From: Acidimicrobiia bacterium
GTDB taxonomy: Bacteria > Actinomycetota > Acidimicrobiia > Spongiisociales > UBA5794
Assembly (NCBI GenBank): GCA_030065575.1
Contig: JASJDZ010000003.1
Span: 1 to 64,000, forward strand
Length of the DNA: 64,000 bases
Direction of reading: 5' to 3'
In this document: piece by piece, positions 63,501 to 64,000 of the stretch
How positions within the stretch are numbered: the stretch's first letter is position 1
How the letters are laid out: each line of letters opens with the position of its first letter
The notes under the pieces: model-generated
Databases searched by the model: none
Told to the model about the DNA's origin: nothing
What the model saw: the letters and a program-made list of their open reading frames with translations, nothing else
Translations under genes and position numbers: made by a program

Positions 63501-64000
63501 CAACGGCATCGACAGTCGCGGTGTTGTCGATCTGGCCGGTGTCGACATCGGTCTGGGTGACCACGTACTCGGCGCTACAAGTCAGCGTTGCCCCCGGCGT
63601 GAGCACGGCCGGCTGAGCCGGAACACAGGTCAGCGCACCCAACCCGGGCATCGGGTCCGAAATCACCGTATTCGACAGCGTCACGTTGCCTGTGTTGGTG
63701 GCCTCGAACTGATATGTGAGGGTGTCATCGCGAGTGACGCCGCCGGAACCGTCCTCATCGTCGTTGCCAACAAGCGTCTTCTCCAGCGTAATTGACGGTG
63801 TCTGGGCGACGAGAACCTGCTCGTCGTCGGTGTCGGAAACAAGTGTGGAGTCGGGAGAGAAGCCTTCGGCCGTGGCCGTGTTGACTATCTGGCCAAGATC
63901 GATGTCGGTCTGAGTCACCGAGTAGGTAGCCGAACATGAGATGGTCTCGCCGGGAAGCAGCACCGCGGGCGCAGCCGGCGTGCAGGTGAGAGCACTGAGC
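54553..64000 (-). CDS. giant repetitive surface protein with DUF11 repeats, SdrD_B-like domain and LPxTG-type anchor; 5' end beyond window
   Basis: At least 3,148 residues are visible. From the N-terminal side in the window: about three long DUF11/DUF7507-type units; then 17 DUF11-like units of 131 or 134 residues, each ending in a Asp-rich stretch of the form NDDGDQSEDDED; then two longer units; an SdrD_B-like domain (about 55036-55385, TVWNDADADTAIGAGENGIG, quoted to 20); a last DUF11 domain; and the C-terminal sorting signal LPRTG (54640-54654), a hydrophobic helix and RATARRS. The layout is that of a sortase-anchored adhesin or stalk that holds a domain away from the wall; the acidic stretches could bind Ca2+. 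The true start is outside the window. Confidence 0.95.
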   Translation of the reverse strand, partial: LSALTCTPAAPAVLLPGETISCSATYSVTQTDIDLGQIVNTATAEGFSPDSTLVSDTDDEQVLVAQTPSITLEKTLVGNDDEDGSGGVTRDDTLTYQFEATNTGNVTLSNTVISDPMPGLGALTCVPAQPAVLTPGATLTCSAEYVVTQTDVDTGQIDNTATVDAVDPDSTPVSDTDSLTTPIEGSPTITLVKHLDANADEDGSGDVSVGDTLTYSFDVANTGDVSLTNVTVSDPLPGLGAITCAPAQGSTLAPGGTMACTAPYTVTAADATTGQVTNTATVVGLAPAGTPTSDTDTETVLTARADLSLFKSASDINPNVGDTITYVLTLVNDGPDTATNVAVADVLPAGLAYETGSIAGGSTQDASAVPTLIWTVASIPASTSINLTYAATVQAPSGAPDEYLNVAQVTASAALDPDSTPDNDDGDQSEDDETNETVTPQAADLSLAKTVSDATPDVGQTVTFTITISNAGPNDATGVAVADSVPDGYTNIVNVSSGGSAVGSTVTWSGLTVPAGGTTAVTFDAEVLAPTADYDNTAEVTASDQRDPDSAPDNDDGDQSEDDEDGAGVTPLQADLSLVKTVSDASPNVGDTVTFTITVSNGGPDDATGVDIEDVVPAGYSAITNISDGGSEAGGVISWTGLAVAAGGSTAVTFDVTVAAPTGAPGEYVNVAEVVDSDRYDPDSTPDNDDGDQSEDDEDATAVVPQEADLSLVKSVSDSAPLVGEVVTFTLSVSNAGPDDATGVSLADTVPNGYASIGSISDGGLAVGNVVTWSGLSVPAGGSTSVTFQAEVQAPPAAYLNMAEVTASDQFDPDSTPNNDDGDQSEDDEDNVGLLPTEADLELSKTVSDATPGVGDTVTFTITVVNLGSDDASGIAVVDDVPSGYTNVANVSGGGIAAGSTVTWSGLAISSGGSIILTFEADVVAPTGAPSEYVNVAEVTASDQFDPDSTPNNDDGDQSEDDEDSASVVPEVADLELTKSVSNATPNVGDTVTFTITVANFGPDDVAGVAVEDVVPSGFSGIGSISNGGGVVGNTVTWSGLSITALDTVILTFDAVVDPPTGAADEYKNVAEVTGSDRFDPDSTPDNDDGDQSEDDEDAVSAVPQLIDLSLTKTVSDPSPSVGDVVTFTVTVANAGPDTATGVAVEDSVPDGFSAIGSISNGGSAVGSAVTWSGLTIASGGSVVLTFEATVEAPPADYTNVAEVTAADQYDPDSTPNNDDGDQSEDDEDAVSAIPQLIDLSLTKTVSSPSPNVGDVVTFTVTVSNAGPDSATGVSVEDSVPDGFSSIAAISNGGSAVGSTVAWSGLVIAAGGSVDLTFAATVEAPPAGYSNVAEVTAADQYDPDSTPGNDDGDQSEDDEDAASLMPQQVDLSLAKTVSDPSPNVGDVVTFTVTVSNAGPDAATTVAVEDAVPSGFSSIGSISNGGSAVGNTVTWSGLTVVSGGSVDLTFEATVEAPPADFTNVAEVTAADQYDPDSTPDNDDGDQSEDDEDSAILVPQQIDLSLAKSVSNASPNVGDVVTFTVTVSNVGPDIATGVAVEDAVPDGFSGIAAISNGGSAVGSTVTWSGLTIAAGGSMDLTFAATVEAPPADFTNVVEVIAADQYDTDSTPNNDDGDQSEDDEDAASLVPQQIDLSLTKTVSDPSPNVGDVVTFTVTVANAGPDSATGVAVEDVVPSGFSGIGAISNGGSAVGSVVTWSGLTIAAGGSMDLTFAATVEAPPADYANVAQVTAADQYDQDSTPGNDDGDQSEDDEDSASAVPQRVDLSLAKAISDASPNVGDTVTFTVTVSNAGPDIATGVAVEDAVPDGFSAIGSISNGGSAAGNTVTWSGLTIASGGSIDLTFQATVEAPPADYTNVAEVTAADQYDPDSTPSNDDGDQSEDDEDSAGAVPRQIDLSLTKAVSDPSPNVGDVVTFTVTVANAGPAAATDVAVEDAVPSGFSAIGSISNGGSEAGNTVTWSGLTIGPGGSLDLTFEATVEAPPAGYTNVAEVTAADQYDPDSTPNNDDGDQSEDDEDAAVASPLEADLDLAKTVSNAAPNVGDVVTFTITVTNFGPSDATGVSVDDVVPSGFSNIGSISGGGSAVGSTVTWSGLTIASGGSATLTFQATVEPPTGTPGEYVNTAEVTSADQFDPDSTPGNDDGDQSEDDEDAASLVPQQIDLSLTKTVSDATPNVGDVVTFTITATNAGPDNATGVAVADVVPAGYSSIGAASGGGVVVVNTVTWLGLSIPAGDSVVLTFAATVEAPPADYANFAEVIAADQYDTDSTPNNDDGDQSEDDEDSASVVPQQIDLSLAKTVSDPSPNVGDVVTFTVTVANAGPDTATGVAVEDVVPSGFSSIGSISNGGSAVGSTVIWSGLTIGAGGSVDLTFEATVEAPPADFTNVAEVTAADQYDPDSTPGNDDGDQSEDDEDAAGLVPQQIDLEVSKSVDDATPPLGATVVYTINVTNRGPNDATGVDITDALPSGVGGISSISNAGVLAGGTITWADLSIGAGATIALTFEAVVGPVSGIPGEHENTVQVSAADQFDPDSTPGNDDGDQSEDDESAASISPAIIGLAKAVSSVVSLGDGTYTVTYLLTVENLGSVTLVDILLTDDVLGQFSGLDPSSPIAIDGSLTANPSWDGSASANVLAAGQSLDPGETGTVSISVVLTPGADMGPHDNTADVSGETPSGSTVTDQSTDGIDPDSDGDDSDGTVDDDDDPGEDDPTPVSFSEAPLLGLAKSGPVDPMSNGDGSFDVSYTLTVANLGDVVLSGVQVVDDLAATYADAVAWSLVGVSSIELDVSPTFDGMTDTALLTGADTMDPGATATVVIDLIVEPGADLGTYWNTATGTATSPAGTTVGDVSQNGTDIDPDANGDPTDNNDPTPTSFPALGSVSGTVWNDADADTAIGAGENGIGGIPVQLIDPGPDGVIGGGDDSVVAAVVTSPDGSFVFVDVPAGDYVVVVDSAGFPDPMLQTFDPDLTLDHNTPVSVVSGADSADNDFGYVGMFNLVLTKTVAGDQQRGGLVAFTITVRNEGPARALGPITVTDTVPDELPVAALDNEGWDCVAAGQDVTCVLAGDLDPGASATITVSATVAVDFGSEATNTAVVEVTGPVPEVDISDNADSASVAVDELPRTGADLGRIALLGLLLLAIGSTLVRATARRS
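56340..63095 (-). repeat. 17 tandem DUF11-like coding repeats, period 393 or 402 bp
   Basis: The codons of GDQSEDDE recur at 56381, 56783, 57176, 57569, 57971, 58364, 58757, 59150, 59543, 59936, 60329, 60722, 61124, 61526, 61919, 62321 and 62714. All 16 intervals are exactly 393 (11 times) or 402 (5 times) bp; the nine-base difference is a 3-residue insertion (APTGAPGEY type versus EAPPADY type). Confidence 0.9.

Noticed and set aside
54553-64000. CRISPR array or tandem non-coding repeats in the last 10 kb
   Set aside because: Period is about 400 bp with codon-level conservation and open frame; there are no short direct repeats with unique spacers.

Overview
The window is a gene-dense, high-GC stretch of a bacterial chromosome, best read as an actinobacterium (Actinomycetota), plausibly of class Acidimicrobiia. 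The evidence for the phylum is the NucS mismatch endonuclease, two F420-type luciferase-like oxidoreductases, a PASTA-bearing class A penicillin-binding protein, an Eis-type acetyltransferase, a SUF system with SufU, frequent GTG starts and GTGA/ATGA-coupled genes, and at least one probable leaderless promoter. The class is inference only. No rRNA, tRNA, CRISPR array, IS element or prophage gene was seen.

Layout. 0-15 kb: the start of a methylmalonyl-CoA mutase (running off the left edge), a bifunctional PBP, a LON-domain protein, an ABC exporter, a frameshifted arginase-family gene, a secreted lytic transglycosylase-like protein, a sirtuin, a rhodanese-ThiF protein, a CAP-domain secreted protein, then a minus-strand group of transketolase, a membrane protein, cobalamin adenosyltransferase and leucyl aminopeptidase. 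16-25 kb: a compact lipoate-enzyme operon (dihydrolipoyl dehydrogenase, E2 acyltransferase, a natural LipB-LipA fusion, M24 peptidase), an MFS/M20 pair, and a 29-residue membrane microprotein overlapping an alpha/beta hydrolase. 25-32 kb: an amidohydrolase, an isobutyryl-CoA-type mutase, and a disulfide cluster (DsbB plus two TlpA-like proteins), followed by an MBL hydrolase and a flavin/F420 oxidoreductase. 32-52 kb: SUF iron-sulfur genes split over three loci (sufC-sufS-sufU; sufD-Rieske-sufC; sufB), interleaved with an NAD-salvage run (sirtuin-MFS-pncB), three coupled membrane proteins of unknown function, a uracil-DNA glycosylase with a putative glycoside-hydrolase lipoprotein, a sigma factor and nucS. 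52-64 kb: an Eis-like acetyltransferase, a second LLM oxidoreductase, and a giant sortase-type surface protein of more than 3,100 residues built from at least 17 DUF11-like repeats; its N-terminus lies beyond the right edge.

How the genes work together. Two adenosylcobalamin mutases with different predicted substrates and the adenosyltransferase that makes their cofactor sit in one window, pointing to propionate/branched-chain acyl-CoA metabolism. LipB-LipA would supply the lipoyl group of the neighbouring E2, which LpdA re-oxidises. The SUF genes would supply the Fe-S clusters used by LipA, the Rieske protein and the glycosylase. Sirtuins release nicotinamide from NAD; PncB salvages nicotinate, and the MFS protein between the sirtuin and PncB genes is a candidate niacin carrier.

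The most interesting signals are the LipB-LipA fusion, the Phe/Gln specificity signature that separates the second mutase from the first, degenerate copies of the nucS 3' end (its predicted clamp-binding tail) in the convergent gap beside nucS, the exact 393/402-bp periodicity of the giant surface protein, and the uncharacterised three-gene membrane cassette at 38.8-40.9 kb.
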